The notes: generated by a model from the sequence alone, not told the origin. Shown: positions 50,135 to 59,666, counted from the stretch's first letter. The stretch: 64,000 bases of DNA from Phormidesmis sp963710175 (GCA_963710175.1 CAVPZC010000001.1:992001-1056000), one strand, 5' to 3'. Numbers and translations are program-made.

Positions 50135-52060
50135 CTATGCAATCAAGTCGGCAAGTTCCATCCAGCGTTCGGTGGCGGTGTCGATTTCGGCAGCGATCGC
50201 AGCAATCTCCCCAGAGAGCTTCTGCAACTCCTCATAATCATCCGGCGGCTCAGGGTAAAGCAGCTGCTCTAGCTTGGCCTTCTTCGCCTCTAGCTGAGGA
50301 ATCTTGCTTTCCAGCGACTCGTATTCTCTTTTATCTTTGCTAGAGGCTTTTTTAGACTGAGCATTTGCAGCGGGTTTGGCCGCAGGTTTCTGCTCCGTTT
50401 TCGCATTCTGAGCTGATCTCTGAGCCGCTTTTCCTGCCGATTCTTCTTTTTTCTTGGTGTCTAGATAGACCGAATAGCTGCCCGGATAGCGGCGGATATT
50501 GCCGCCGGGCTCTAGTGCGAAAATGTTTTTCACCGTGCGATCTAGAAAGTAGCGGTCGTGGGAAACAGTGATGACGCAGCCGGTGAAGTCTTCTAGGTAG
50601 TCTTCTAAAACGGTGAGGGTTTGCACGTCGAGATCGTTTGTAGGCTCGTCGAGAATGAGCACATTGGGCGCACTCAGCAACACGCGCAGCAAAAATAGGC
50701 GGCGTTTTTCACCGCCCGAGAGCTTGTGAATGGGGGTGTACTGCTGATTGCTGGTGAAGAGAAAGCGCTCTAGCATTTGAGAAACGCTGATCTGGCTGCC
50801 GTCGGCGGTAGTGACAAAGGCACCTTCTTCTTTGAGATAGTCCATCACTCGCAGGTCTTCGTTTAGCGCTTCGAGCAGGGCTTCGGAATGCTGGTCGAAA
50901 TAGCCGATGTGAATAGTAGAGCCAATATCTACGGTGCCGCTGTCGGGCGCTAGCCGCCCGGTGATGATGTCTACCAGAGTGGTTTTGCCTGCGCCATTGC
51001 CGCCAATGATGCCGATGCGATCGCTCCCCGTAAATTCGTAAGTAAAGTCTTTAATCAGGGTGCGATCGCCATAAGCCTTGCTCACGCCCACCAACTCAAT
51101 CACCTTTTTCCCAATCCGTCGCCCAGGCGTATCAATCTCTACTTTGCCCTGCGCCTCCTTAAACTGGGTTTCTTTCATCTCGTCAATTCGGCCAATTCGC
51201 GCGTTTTGCTTAGTGCTCCGCGCCTTTGGCCCCTGCCGCAGCCAGGCCAGCTCCCGCCGCAAAATCCCTTTAAACTTTTGCTGAGAACTCGCCGCCGAAG
51301 CCTCCTGATCGGCCTTTTTCTCCAGGTAGTAGGCGTAGTTGCCCGCATAGGTATATAGGTCTGCCCGGTCGATTTCAATAATGCGGTTGGTCACCTGGTC
51401 GAGAAAGTAGCGATCATGAGTAATCAGCACCAGCGCGCCGCGAAACTGGCCCAAATAATCTTGCAGCCATTCCACCGACTCCGCATCTAGGTGGTTGGTC
51501 GGCTCATCCATCAGCAGCAGATCTGGGTCACTCATCAACGCTGTTGCCAGGGCAATTCGCTTACGATAGCCGCCAGAGAGGTCGCCTACTCGCGCCTCAA
51601 AGTCCTCAATTCCCAGCTTGCTAAGGATAATCTTGGCATCGGTCTCCAAGTCCCAAGCGCCCGCTGTCTCCATGTTTTCGCCCACTGCTGCCAGTCGGTT
51701 CATTAGCTGATTGAGTTCCTGACCCTGGGCGTGAGACATTTTGTGCGTGAGATCTTCATACTCGCGCACCAGCTGCATCTGCTCGCCGCAGTCGGCAAAA
51801 ACCTGGTCTAGCACCGTCAGCTCTTCGTTGACGTCGGGCTGCTGAGGTAGATAGACCAAACGAGCGCCAGATTTGGTGAGGCGCTGGCCGCTGTCAATCG
51901 GCTCTAAGCCGCCCATCATTTTTAGCAGGGTGGACTTGCCTGAGCCATTGACCCCAATCACGCCAACCTTATCGTCAGGTTCAATGCTAAAGGAGCCGTC
52001 GCGCAGCACTTCTTTGATGCCGAAGTCTTTATGGACAGATTGAAAGGTAATCAGGCTCAT
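50135..52060 (-). CDS. uup: ABC-F ATPase, Uup-like
   Basis: 641 residues with two ABC modules: Walker A GVNGSGKST and GGNGAGKTT, signatures LSGGYRKRIALATAL and LSGGEKRRLFLLRVL, Walker B LLLMDEPTNHLDAES and LILDEPTNDLD. The C-terminal Uup-type coiled coil (KKASSKDKREYESLESKIPQ) binds DNA in E. coli Uup. No membrane domain; ABC-F proteins act on ribosomes or nucleic acid. I use ATG 52060; GTG 52066 is also in frame. Divergent from the desaturase gene. Confidence 0.92.
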   Translation of the reverse strand: MSLITFQSVHKDFGIKEVLRDGSFSIEPDDKVGVIGVNGSGKSTLLKMMGGLEPIDSGQRLTKSGARLVYLPQQPDVNEELTVLDQVFADCGEQMQLVREYEDLTHKMSHAQGQELNQLMNRLAAVGENMETAGAWDLETDAKIILSKLGIEDFEARVGDLSGGYRKRIALATALMSDPDLLLMDEPTNHLDAESVEWLQDYLGQFRGALVLITHDRYFLDQVTNRIIEIDRADLYTYAGNYAYYLEKKADQEASAASSQQKFKGILRRELAWLRQGPKARSTKQNARIGRIDEMKETQFKEAQGKVEIDTPGRRIGKKVIELVGVSKAYGDRTLIKDFTYEFTGSDRIGIIGGNGAGKTTLVDIITGRLAPDSGTVDIGSTIHIGYFDQHSEALLEALNEDLRVMDYLKEEGAFVTTADGSQISVSQMLERFLFTSNQQYTPIHKLSGGEKRRLFLLRVLLSAPNVLILDEPTNDLDVQTLTVLEDYLEDFTGCVITVSHDRYFLDRTVKNIFALEPGGNIRRYPGSYSVYLDTKKKEESAGKAAQRSAQNAKTEQKPAAKPAANAQSKKASSKDKREYESLESKIPQLEAKKAKLEQLLYPEPPDDYEELQKLSGEIAAIAAEIDTATERWMELADLIA

Positions 52061-52201
52061 GGGCACAGCAGATCGGGCAGGGATCTTTATCGTAGGTCAA
52101 AAAGGTGGCAGTGAGCAGCGGGTGAGCGGTTAACCAAAGCGTGTGTCAAAAGAAATAGGGCGATTGGCGAACTCACTCAACTGCTGCATCCCCCCAAAAT
52201 G

Positions 52202-52223
52202 TTATAAGTATGAAGACTTATAA
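52202..52223. promoter_or_regulatory. Palindrome upstream of desaturase gene
   Basis: TTATAAGT-ATGAAG-ACTTATAA, an 8-bp perfect inverted repeat in the divergent region, suitable as an operator. The regulator is unknown. Confidence 0.4.
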
Positions 52224-52268
52224 AGCGTTTCTGTTTAGAGTAATACCCCTCACAAACAGAAGCGCTTT
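52222..52268 (+). promoter_or_regulatory. Stable hairpin in the desaturase leader
   Basis: AAAGCGTTTCTGTTT (52222-52236) pairs with AAACAGAAGCGCTTT (52254-52268) over 15 bp with one G-U pair, loop 17 nt, then TTGCTT. It lies 28 bp before the TTG start. It cannot end the divergent gene uup, so it is likely a leader structure (attenuator or mRNA-stability element) of the desaturase gene. Confidence 0.5.
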
Positions 52269-52296
52269 TGCTTGATTTCTAACGGAGTATTGACTT

Positions 52297-53337
52297 TTGA
52301 CTGCTACGACAGAAAGGTTTATTGCTGCTGGTAACCCCCTGCCTCAAGAGGTACTACAGCTAAAAGAAATTATTAGAAGCCTGCCTAAGGCTTGTTTTGA
52401 GAAAGATGCGGTTAAGGCATGGCAGACCGTACTGGTAAGCGTATCAGCGGCGATCGCAGGCTACTGTGCCATCTTCTTCTCACCCTGGTTTTTGCTGCCC
52501 TTCTCCTGGTTCTTTACCGGGACAGCGCTCACCGGTTTCTTTGTCATCGGTCACGATGCGGGCCACCGGTCCTTTGCCAAGCGGCGCTGGGTAAATGATT
52601 TAGTGGGGCATATTGCCTTTCTGCCGCTGCTCTATCCTTTTCATCCCTGGCGTTTGCTGCACGACCATCACCACTTGCATACGAACAAAATTGAGGAAGA
52701 TAACGCCTGGTACCCCTGGTATGTGGAAGATTTTGAGCGGGCGCACCCGGCTATGCAGACCATCTACAAGGTGGCTCGCGGCTACTTTTGGTGGCTAGGC
52801 TCCATTGGCCATTGGGCAGCGCTGCACTTCGACCTGCGGAATTTTAAGCAACGTGATCGCGCCAAAGCCCTCTTATCGATGGTCGTCGTCATCGTTTTTG
52901 CGATCATCCTCTTCCCCACGTTGATTGCCGCTACTGGCTTCTGGGGCGTGATCAAGTTCTGGCTGATGCCGTGGATGGTTTACCACTTTTGGATGAGTAC
53001 CTTCACCATTGTGCACCACACCATGCCTGAGATTTCCTTTCAGCCTGCCGCTCAGTGGAGCGCCGGAGACGCGCAGCTAGCCGGTACGGTGCACTGCGTC
53101 TATCCTCGCTGGATTGAGGTGCTCTGCCACGATATCAACGTCCATGTGCCGCATCACATTTCGACGGGCATTCCCTCTTACAATCTGCGCTCAGCCCATG
53201 CCAACTTGAAGCAAAACTGGGGCGAGCATATAGTCGAGCGTGAGTTTAGCTGGGCGCTGATGAAGTCGATTGCGACTGAGTGCCATCTCTATCACCCAGA
53301 AAAGGCGTATCAGTCGTTTCGGGAAGCGGGGTTTTGA
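52297..53337 (+). CDS. desA: Acyl-lipid fatty acid desaturase, DesA-like (delta-12)
   Basis: 346 residues, membrane di-iron desaturase. The three histidine boxes are HDAGHRSF, HDHHHLHTNK and HVPHH; the surrounding GTALTGFFVIGHD, AKRRWVNDLVGHIAF and WLMPWMVYHFWMSTFTIVHH match cyanobacterial delta-12 desaturases, which introduce the second double bond into glycerolipid-bound oleate and are induced by cold. Start TTG 52297 with GGAG 9-12 bp upstream; no suitable ATG precedes the conserved N-terminus. Convergent with a DEAD-box helicase gene. Confidence 0.92.
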   Translation: MTATTERFIAAGNPLPQEVLQLKEIIRSLPKACFEKDAVKAWQTVLVSVSAAIAGYCAIFFSPWFLLPFSWFFTGTALTGFFVIGHDAGHRSFAKRRWVNDLVGHIAFLPLLYPFHPWRLLHDHHHLHTNKIEEDNAWYPWYVEDFERAHPAMQTIYKVARGYFWWLGSIGHWAALHFDLRNFKQRDRAKALLSMVVVIVFAIILFPTLIAATGFWGVIKFWLMPWMVYHFWMSTFTIVHHTMPEISFQPAAQWSAGDAQLAGTVHCVYPRWIEVLCHDINVHVPHHISTGIPSYNLRSAHANLKQNWGEHIVEREFSWALMKSIATECHLYHPEKAYQSFREAGF

Positions 53338-53380
53338 GGAGACAGTAGGCAGTAGATAGAAGATGCAGAGAGCTATCAAC

Positions 53381-53430
53381 GGCTCCTGGCTCCTGATTTC
53401 TGGCTCCTGATTTCTGTCTCCTGCTCTCCC
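53381..53430. repeat. STRR-like tandem repeat between desA and helicase gene
   Basis: Units related to GGCTCCTGATTTCT repeat about three times, beginning with the shorter GGCTCCT twice. It lies between convergent genes and extends to the helicase stop codon. Same class as the GGAGNCA repeats in phnG, on the other strand. Confidence 0.7.
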
Positions 53431-55173
53431 CTAAACCTTCGGCTTATCCTTCCGCCGCTTCTTCTTCAAAGTCGGCCCGCTCGCCCCGCTTCGTCGGCGG
53501 CGTTTAGCGGGCCTGCCTTCTTGCCAGTTGTCGTCTTCGCGGGTCTTGCCGAGGCTGGAGATGTTCATTGGGTGGCCTAAGACTGACACTCGTTTGAGCA
53601 GGTCAAAGGTCTCTTTTGGGATGCCGACGGGTAGGTCTACGATGCTGTGGTCGTCGTTGATAGTGATGCGCCCAATGTGGCGATTAGCCAAGCCGGTTTC
53701 GTTGGCGATCGCCCCAACAATATGCCCTGGCTTCACCTGATGATTGCGCCCAACTTCTACCCGGAAGCGCTCCATGCCGACGCCTTCTATCGTGACATTG
53801 CTCTGGCCGCGATGGCTCTGCCTTCCAAGGGAATCGCGGCGCTGAGGCGTGGCTTTCTCCTCCAGCAGCAGCGGCTCATCGCCCTGTAGTAAGCTCGCCA
53901 GCGCTCCGGCAATTTCAATCGCTGGTACATTGTGCTCTTGCTCGTACTGCTCCAGTACCCGCACAAAAAAGTCAGAATCTTCCTCGGCTAGCTTGTCGCT
54001 AATCTGCTGCTTAAATCGAGCCACGCGCTGATCGTTTACCTCCTCAGTCGAAGGCATCTCCATCCGCTCAATTTTTTGCTTGGTAGAGCGCTCTACAGAA
54101 CTTAGCAGCCGCTTCTCCCGAGGCGTGACAAACAAAATTGCCTCGCCTTTGCGCCCGGCCCGGCCCGTCCGCCCAATCCGATGAACGTAGGCTTCCGGGT
54201 CGTAGGGCATATCGTAGTTAATGACGTGGCTGATGCGGTCTACATCTAGCCCCCGCGCTGCTACGTCGGTCGCCACTAAAATATCCAGCTTGCCTTTTTT
54301 TAGCCGGTCTACGGTGCGCTCGCGCTGGTTTTGAGGCACATCGCCACTTAGCGGCGCAGCGTTGTAGCCCCGTGCCTCCAGCTTTTCAGAGAGTTCTACA
54401 GTGGCTACTTTGGTCCGCACAAAGACGATCATGCCGTCAAAGGCTTCGACTTCTAGAATGCGGGTGAGGGCGTCGAGTTTGTGGTAACCGCTCACTGTCC
54501 AAAAGCGCTGACGAATGGTGTCGGCAGTCTTAGACTTAGTCTGGATCGAAATCTCAACGGGGTCGGTAAGGTGCTGCTGGGCAATTTTGCGAATTACCTG
54601 GGGCATGGTGGCTGAAAAGAGGGCAACCTGCCGGTCTTTTGGAGTCTGGTCAATTACCCATTCCACATCGTCGATGAAGCCCATGCGCAGCATTTCGTCG
54701 GCTTCGTCCAGCACCAAAAATTTGAGATGCTTCAGGTCGAGGGTGCCGCGTTTGATGTGGTCAATCACCCGGCCTGGAGTACCCACGACGACATGAGCAG
54801 CCCGGCGCAGCTGCTTGAGCTGAATTTGGTAGCTCTGCCCGCCGTAGATTGGCAGTACGTGAAACCCGTCTAAATGCTTGCCATAGCCCTGAAAAGCTTC
54901 AGCCACCTGAAGTGCGAGTTCGCGAGTGGGGGCCAGCACCAGCGCCTGAGGCCGATTATTGTGCGTATCAATGTGGGAAAGTATGGGGAGGGCAAAGGCG
55001 GCTGTTTTTCCCGTGCCGGTCTGAGCTTGCCCGATGATGTCGCGCCCAGAAATCAGCGGCGGAATGGTCTGGGCTTGAATGGGGGTTGGTGTTTCGTAGC
55101 CAACGTCATCTAGCGCTTTGAGCACGGGATCGGTCAGCGCAAGATCTTTGAAGGATGGCACAGTAGCGGACAT
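53431..55173 (-). CDS. deaD: DEAD-box RNA helicase with DbpA-type RNA-binding domain (DeaD/CsdA-like)
   Basis: 580 residues. Helicase core: Q motif PTPIQAQTIPPL, Walker A AQTGTGKT, VLDEADEML, SAT in LFSATMPQ, and HRIGRTGRAGR. A dimerisation linker follows, then a DbpA/CsdA RNA-recognition domain (GHIVGAIANETGLANRHIGR) and a very basic tail rich in K and R. Such helicases unwind structured RNA in cold and ribosome assembly; cyanobacterial CrhR is cold- and redox-responsive. ATG 55173; 344 bp of leader space lies upstream. Confidence 0.93.
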   Translation of the reverse strand: MSATVPSFKDLALTDPVLKALDDVGYETPTPIQAQTIPPLISGRDIIGQAQTGTGKTAAFALPILSHIDTHNNRPQALVLAPTRELALQVAEAFQGYGKHLDGFHVLPIYGGQSYQIQLKQLRRAAHVVVGTPGRVIDHIKRGTLDLKHLKFLVLDEADEMLRMGFIDDVEWVIDQTPKDRQVALFSATMPQVIRKIAQQHLTDPVEISIQTKSKTADTIRQRFWTVSGYHKLDALTRILEVEAFDGMIVFVRTKVATVELSEKLEARGYNAAPLSGDVPQNQRERTVDRLKKGKLDILVATDVAARGLDVDRISHVINYDMPYDPEAYVHRIGRTGRAGRKGEAILFVTPREKRLLSSVERSTKQKIERMEMPSTEEVNDQRVARFKQQISDKLAEEDSDFFVRVLEQYEQEHNVPAIEIAGALASLLQGDEPLLLEEKATPQRRDSLGRQSHRGQSNVTIEGVGMERFRVEVGRNHQVKPGHIVGAIANETGLANRHIGRITINDDHSIVDLPVGIPKETFDLLKRVSVLGHPMNISSLGKTREDDNWQEGRPAKRRRRSGASGPTLKKKRRKDKPKV

Positions 55174-55517
55174 ATAAAAATCACCTGAGAGCTAAGCAGC
55201 GGAATGCGGCGGTTAAGTCGGGACCAGATTCCGGCAGTGGAAAAGATGGAAAAGGCCGTGGAGCAGGCAGCCGATGAAGACTAAGGCGCAGCTACTCCAC
55301 GAATGAATAGATTTGAGACAAATAAATAGGTTTAGAAAGCGTTACTGAGGCTGAGTTTAGACTGAGATGTAGAGGTCTTTAAGGGCAAGAGACTGACGGG
55401 TAAGAAACTGGAAGCTCGAAGTTAAGGCAGAAGCATTCGTTACTTGCCTCAGCTCAAACGATAAGCATACCGCGCGATCGCCCCTATCTACCACCTCATC
55501 TCTCAGCCTAGCAAACT
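55174..55517. other. Gene-free spacer upstream of the DEAD-box gene
   Basis: No gene seen in 344 bp. On the minus strand this would be promoter plus long 5' leader of the helicase gene, a common trait of cold-shock mRNAs; no specific element is recognised. Confidence 0.4.
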
Positions 55518-55931
55518 CTACTGCTCTGCTGCTTTTGACCGGGTCTCAGGCGAACGAGCGTACCAGTAGGCCCAGGCAATCAAAACAAATTGCAGGGGTA
55601 GTCGAATACCGTGAACCCACCAGCTGTCAGGAATGCCAGCCAGTTTAATATGATTGAACGCCATGTTTAAATTAGCCGGATAAACCGCTATAAACAAAGC
55701 GACCAAACCCCATCCAGAGAGCTGACGGGTGGCCGGGGGAAACAGCCCCACACCCAAAATAATTTCAATCACGCCGCTAATATAGACCAGGGCCGCAGGA
55801 TAGGGCAAAAAACCAGGCACGATTTTAATAAAGGGCTGAGGAATTACAAAGTGCAAAATCCCAGCGACGATAATAAAAACGGACAGCAGGTTTCGCAGCG
55901 TATCTTTATTTTTCTGAATGATGTTCAGCAT
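55518..55931 (-). CDS. DoxX-like membrane protein
   Basis: 137 residues with four predicted membrane helices: LLSVFIIVAGILHFVIPQPF, YPAALVYISGVIEIILGVGL, LSGWGLVALFIAVYPANLNM and LQFVLIAWAYWYA. The pattern FxKIVPxxLPxP with IxGVxEIxLGxGL is typical of small DoxX-family proteins. Function unknown. ATG 55931. Same direction as the neighbouring genes but separated by spacers. Confidence 0.8.
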   Translation of the reverse strand: MLNIIQKNKDTLRNLLSVFIIVAGILHFVIPQPFIKIVPGFLPYPAALVYISGVIEIILGVGLFPPATRQLSGWGLVALFIAVYPANLNMAFNHIKLAGIPDSWWVHGIRLPLQFVLIAWAYWYARSPETRSKAAEQ

Positions 55932-56017
55932 AGGCTTGATGAAGGGCCTGATTACAAGACTGTTTTCTCTAAACTCCTGACCCCTAACTTCCGACTCCTA
56001 ACTCCCACCGCAAATAG

Positions 56018-57667
56018 CTAAGACGACCACACCAGAACCTGAGCCTCATATTCTGGCAAATCCATAACCGCTTGCCCGCCCTCTACCTGTACATCGTAGT
56101 TTTTTGTCCACTCATGCCAGCTGCCATCTTCAGGCAGGTTAGTGATTTCATAGTCAGCAATGTAGCTGTTTGAGCAGTTGATAATCACCGCTACTCGTGG
56201 ACCTATGTCGTGCCAACGAATGTAGCCCAGCACCCGCTGATCTGGGTTTTCGTGGAAAAAATCAATATTGTCAGAGCACAGCGCCGGGTTTTCTTTACGC
56301 AGAGCGATCAGTCCCTGATAGTACTTCAGCAGCCCTTCGTTGTTTTCACTATCTAGTAGAGTCCAGTCTAAGGGCGCAGGATCAAGGGTTTTAGCTTTGT
56401 ATGCGCCGATTTCCTCGCCCATCCAGATCATCGGGATACCCATTGCCGTCATCACTAGCGCTGCGCCAAACTTGGCCCGCTTAAAGGCGGCTTCGTCAAA
56501 AATATCGGCGTTTGCCAGGTTAACGATTAGCCGATCCTGGTCGTGGCTGGTCAGATAGTTGACCACATTTGAGGTGCTCTGAAAGCCAGCAGGCGTAGGA
56601 TCTACCAGCTCTTTTGCCAGATCCACTCCCGACTCTTCTTTGAAAAACAAATCCAGCAGATTGTAGTGAAAGCTAACCCGCCAGCTGCTGTCTACTGGGC
56701 CTTCATAGCCTGACAGGCTAGGGTCTTCGGGAATGTGCTCAGCGATGGTAAACAGCGGTTTAGGCTTGGCTAAGAGCCCGGCTTCGTCCACTATCCATCC
56801 GAGAAATTCTGGGTTGTCTAGCTGCTTGACTGCATCAAAGCGCAGGCCATCGAAGTGATATTCCGAAATCCAGAAATTGACCATGTCTCGCATGAAGTCG
56901 CGAGCCGGATGGCGATCAAAATTTTCGTCGTAGTGGTTGTAGTCAAATTCAGGCCCCCAGCTCTGATCTGGGTCTTTGGCTTCGCGGCGGTACCAGTAGT
57001 CGTAGTCAATTTTAGTGAGCGGACTTTCGCCTTCCGAATGGTTGAGCACCACGTCGAGCAGCACTAGCATTTTGCGAGCATGACATTCGTCGATTAGCTG
57101 CTTGAGATCGGCAGGTTCGCCATAGGAGCTTCTCAGCGCAAAGTAGTGGCGAATGTTGTATCCCCAGCCAATATTCATTGGGCATGACTGCACGGGCATG
57201 AGTTCGAGCGCATTGATGCCCAAGCTTTGCAGATAGTCGAGTTTTTCGGTCACCGATTTGAAGGTGCCACCTTCTCCGGTGTCGCTGCTGTTGAAGTCCT
57301 GCACTAGCATTTCATAGATCACCAGCTCATTTTGCGCCGGTAGTTCTACGTCGTCGTGCTGCCAGGCGTAGTCGCCGAGAACTCGCTGACCGTCTTTGAT
57401 GTGAGCTTTCGCCCACTGATCCATTTCATCTACCTGAGTAGCGTAGGGGTCCATCACCTCTACCCACTCGTCCGCTTCTAAAAAAAAGCTCTTAGAGCGC
57501 ACCTTAAATTTATAGCTATAGCTACCGTCTTCTAGCTCAACTTTAGTGCGAAAGTATCCGTCCTTTCCTTTGTCCATCTCAACTGTCTGGTCATCTAAAA
57601 AGTCTCCTAGCAAACAAGCTTCAGCGTTATAAGGAGCCCACAGTTTAAATTCAACAGGGTTAGCCAT
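56018..57667 (-). CDS. GH13 alpha-glucan enzyme with N-terminal CBM48
   Basis: 549 residues. An N-terminal CBM48-like beta domain (VEFKLWAPYNAEACLLGDF, DGSYSYKFKV) precedes a GH13 catalytic barrel: LLDVVLNHSEG (region I), FDGLRFDAVKQLD (nucleophile Asp), LFTIAEHIPED (acid/base Glu) and LTSHDQ (third Asp). It ends with a beta-sandwich. The domain plan is that of branching or debranching enzymes and maltooligosyltrehalose hydrolases, but the length is short for GlgB; the exact activity on glycogen-type glucan is open. ATG 57667. Confidence 0.88.
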   Translation of the reverse strand: MANPVEFKLWAPYNAEACLLGDFLDDQTVEMDKGKDGYFRTKVELEDGSYSYKFKVRSKSFFLEADEWVEVMDPYATQVDEMDQWAKAHIKDGQRVLGDYAWQHDDVELPAQNELVIYEMLVQDFNSSDTGEGGTFKSVTEKLDYLQSLGINALELMPVQSCPMNIGWGYNIRHYFALRSSYGEPADLKQLIDECHARKMLVLLDVVLNHSEGESPLTKIDYDYWYRREAKDPDQSWGPEFDYNHYDENFDRHPARDFMRDMVNFWISEYHFDGLRFDAVKQLDNPEFLGWIVDEAGLLAKPKPLFTIAEHIPEDPSLSGYEGPVDSSWRVSFHYNLLDLFFKEESGVDLAKELVDPTPAGFQSTSNVVNYLTSHDQDRLIVNLANADIFDEAAFKRAKFGAALVMTAMGIPMIWMGEEIGAYKAKTLDPAPLDWTLLDSENNEGLLKYYQGLIALRKENPALCSDNIDFFHENPDQRVLGYIRWHDIGPRVAVIINCSNSYIADYEITNLPEDGSWHEWTKNYDVQVEGGQAVMDLPEYEAQVLVWSS

Positions 57668-58118
57668 AGCGTTTTAATAACCAGAGTAGTCGGTTTAAAT
57701 GTTGAGATTTGTGAATGGAAACGGACACCCACAAAAACAGGGTGCAAATTGTCGCTTAGAAGACGCAGCCCTTCGAGCCTATAGTAAAAGCAGACCTGGC
57801 TGTGCCTAACCTCTGTCGTTAGGGATAGACTCTGAAGCTTGCTGACAGCGTGACTCATCCTTTTGACAGATGGTTTGTGATGCGAATCACTCGGATTTGC
57901 CCGACAGCCCGGAAATCTCTATATAGTCTCTAGTACAAACCCTATGCAGGCTTCTGTCTGTAGCTAGAGAGTCCTGTTACCCGGCGTTAACTACACTGGC
58001 GATATAGTACTGAAAACTCTATTGCCACCCGCCGTTTGCCCGCCTCTTTGCAGGTAAGTCGATTCAGGTGGACCCCAGTAGCTGCTGCCTGCTTGAGGCC
58101 TTTCGGCACCCAAAGCTC
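57668..58118. other. Divergent promoter region
   Basis: 450 bp between GH13 and response-regulator genes. Apart from a CRP-like site at 57876-57891 and a possible TATAGT -10 box at 57922-57927, no gene or other signal is seen. Confidence 0.4.
57876..57891. promoter_or_regulatory. CRP/SyCRP1-like binding site
   Basis: TGTGA-TGCGAA-TCACT matches the CRP consensus TGTGA-N6-TCACA at nine of ten positions. It lies between the GH13 gene and the response regulator gene and could control either in response to cAMP. Confidence 0.5.
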
Positions 58119-58562
58119 ATGACAATTCTTAACCGCTCAGTTCCTAACGGCCCAGAGATTTTAGCTGTTGATGACACGCCCGATAATCTGTTTCTCCTAG
58201 AGGCAATTTTAAGCGAGGTGGAGAACTATCGGCTGCGCTACGCTAAGAGCGGTGAAGTGGCTATCGAAATGGTCGAAGCGTCGCCGCCCAACCTGATTTT
58301 GCTAGATGTGATGATGCCCGGTATTGATGGCTACGAGGTAACTCGTCGCATTCGCCAGAATCCGGATCTGCCCTACATTCCAATTCTGCTGATTACGGCT
58401 CACGACAGCGCTAGCGCCGCCGAAGGGTTTCAAGCCGGTGCGGATGGTTTTGTCAGTAAGCCTTTCGATATTCAAGATCTGTTGGATTCTGTTGAGGATT
58501 ACTGCTGTGGGCGATCGCCCCAGCAAACAGGTCGCCTAAAAGGTATCAAAGAGGCAGTCTAA
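58119..58562 (+). CDS. Single-domain response regulator
   Basis: 147 residues. CheY-like receiver: acidic pocket AVDDTPDN, phospho-acceptor Asp in LILLDVMMPGIDGYEV, and the conserved Lys in VSKPFDIQDLL. No output domain, so it probably works by protein contact or as a phosphorelay partner. ATG 58119; an earlier in-frame GTG 58068 would add 17 residues. It overlaps the 3' end of the convergent metF-like gene by 4 bp. Confidence 0.9.
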   Translation: MTILNRSVPNGPEILAVDDTPDNLFLLEAILSEVENYRLRYAKSGEVAIEMVEASPPNLILLDVMMPGIDGYEVTRRIRQNPDLPYIPILLITAHDSASAAEGFQAGADGFVSKPFDIQDLLDSVEDYCCGRSPQQTGRLKGIKEAV

Positions 58563-59542
58563 GAGACCGTCGAAGAAGTCACGATCTGGTAGGGGCTGCG
58601 CTGATTCTGAGGTGCTACGCCTGCCATCTCTAATATTTGAGGAATCAGGTCTTCTTTTCTGACGGCCATCATATGTACGCCCTGGCAGAGCTGACGCGCC
58701 GAGCGCACCTGCTCTGCGGCAATTCTCATGCCCTCTTGCAGCGGCTGATCGGCAGCGGCCAAGCGGTCGATAATATGCTGAGGAATATTCACACCGGGGA
58801 CGCAGCGGTTGATAAAAGCCGCATTTTTGGCTGACTTTAGCAGGAAAATACCGGCCAGAACAGGGCGATCGCTTTCTCTTGCGATCTGATCCATAAACTT
58901 TTCTAGCCTGTCAAAATCAGAAATCAGCTGGCTCTGGAAAAACTGAGCGCCCGCCGATAGCTTTCGCTCAAATCGGCGCTGTAAGCCAGACCAACTCTGC
59001 GACTGCGGATCGACAGCGGCTCCCGGAAAAATATCTAGCGCGCCATCGGGCATCGGCTTTTCATTAAAATCTATGCCAGTGTTCAGACGACCGATCAGCT
59101 GCAACAGCCGGACAGATTCTACCTCGCATACCGATTTGGCTTTGGGGTGATCGCCTGCTTTGATCGGGTCGCCCGTCAGCGCGAGCACGTTGCGAATGCC
59201 CAGCGCATGGGCTCCCATCAGGTCGGCTTGCAGAGCAATAGCGTTGCGATCGCGCCCCGTCATCTGACAGATAGGCTCAATTCCCGCCTGGTGAAGCAGC
59301 ACCGCGCAAGATAGGGCCGACATCCGCAGCACCGCCCGGCTGCCGTCAGTCACGTTCACTGCATGTACCCAGTCTCTGAGGTGGTGAGCCATCTCTAGCA
59401 TGTGGCTGGGGTCACCGCCCTTGGGCGGCATGACTTCCGCCGTCACTAAAAATTCACCTGCCTGAACGGCTGACCGCAGCCGGCCCTGAATAGGAGGGCC
59501 AAACGCAGGCAGACCAGACCGGCCATTCAATACAACATCCAT
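58559..59542 (-). CDS. metF: Methylenetetrahydrofolate reductase
   Basis: 327 residues. MetF-type TIM barrel: FLVTAEVMPPKGGDP, VNVTDGSRAVLRMSALSCAV, ICQMTGRDRNAIALQADLMGA, NVLALTGDPIKAGDHP, and AQFFQSQLISDFDRLEKF. It reduces methylenetetrahydrofolate for methionine synthesis. Length and motifs agree with the cyanobacterial version of the family; the N-terminal 25 residues are poorly conserved. ATG 59542. Confidence 0.87.
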   Translation of the reverse strand: MDVVLNGRSGLPAFGPPIQGRLRSAVQAGEFLVTAEVMPPKGGDPSHMLEMAHHLRDWVHAVNVTDGSRAVLRMSALSCAVLLHQAGIEPICQMTGRDRNAIALQADLMGAHALGIRNVLALTGDPIKAGDHPKAKSVCEVESVRLLQLIGRLNTGIDFNEKPMPDGALDIFPGAAVDPQSQSWSGLQRRFERKLSAGAQFFQSQLISDFDRLEKFMDQIARESDRPVLAGIFLLKSAKNAAFINRCVPGVNIPQHIIDRLAAADQPLQEGMRIAAEQVRSARQLCQGVHMMAVRKEDLIPQILEMAGVAPQNQRSPYQIVTSSTVS

Positions 59543-59666
59543 AAATAGGCTGACTCAGTGCTATGGGCTATTTTACCTAGTTTCTCTCTCAAATCTGGCC
59601 GGGGCTATGATTGAAACCGGTCACGTTCTATGAGTAGCACCGTTTTATCGATATTTTGACGCTGGT

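Noticed and set aside
53381..53430. Possible CRISPR-like repeats after desA
   Set aside because: Short tandem units without spacers and no cas genes anywhere in the window.
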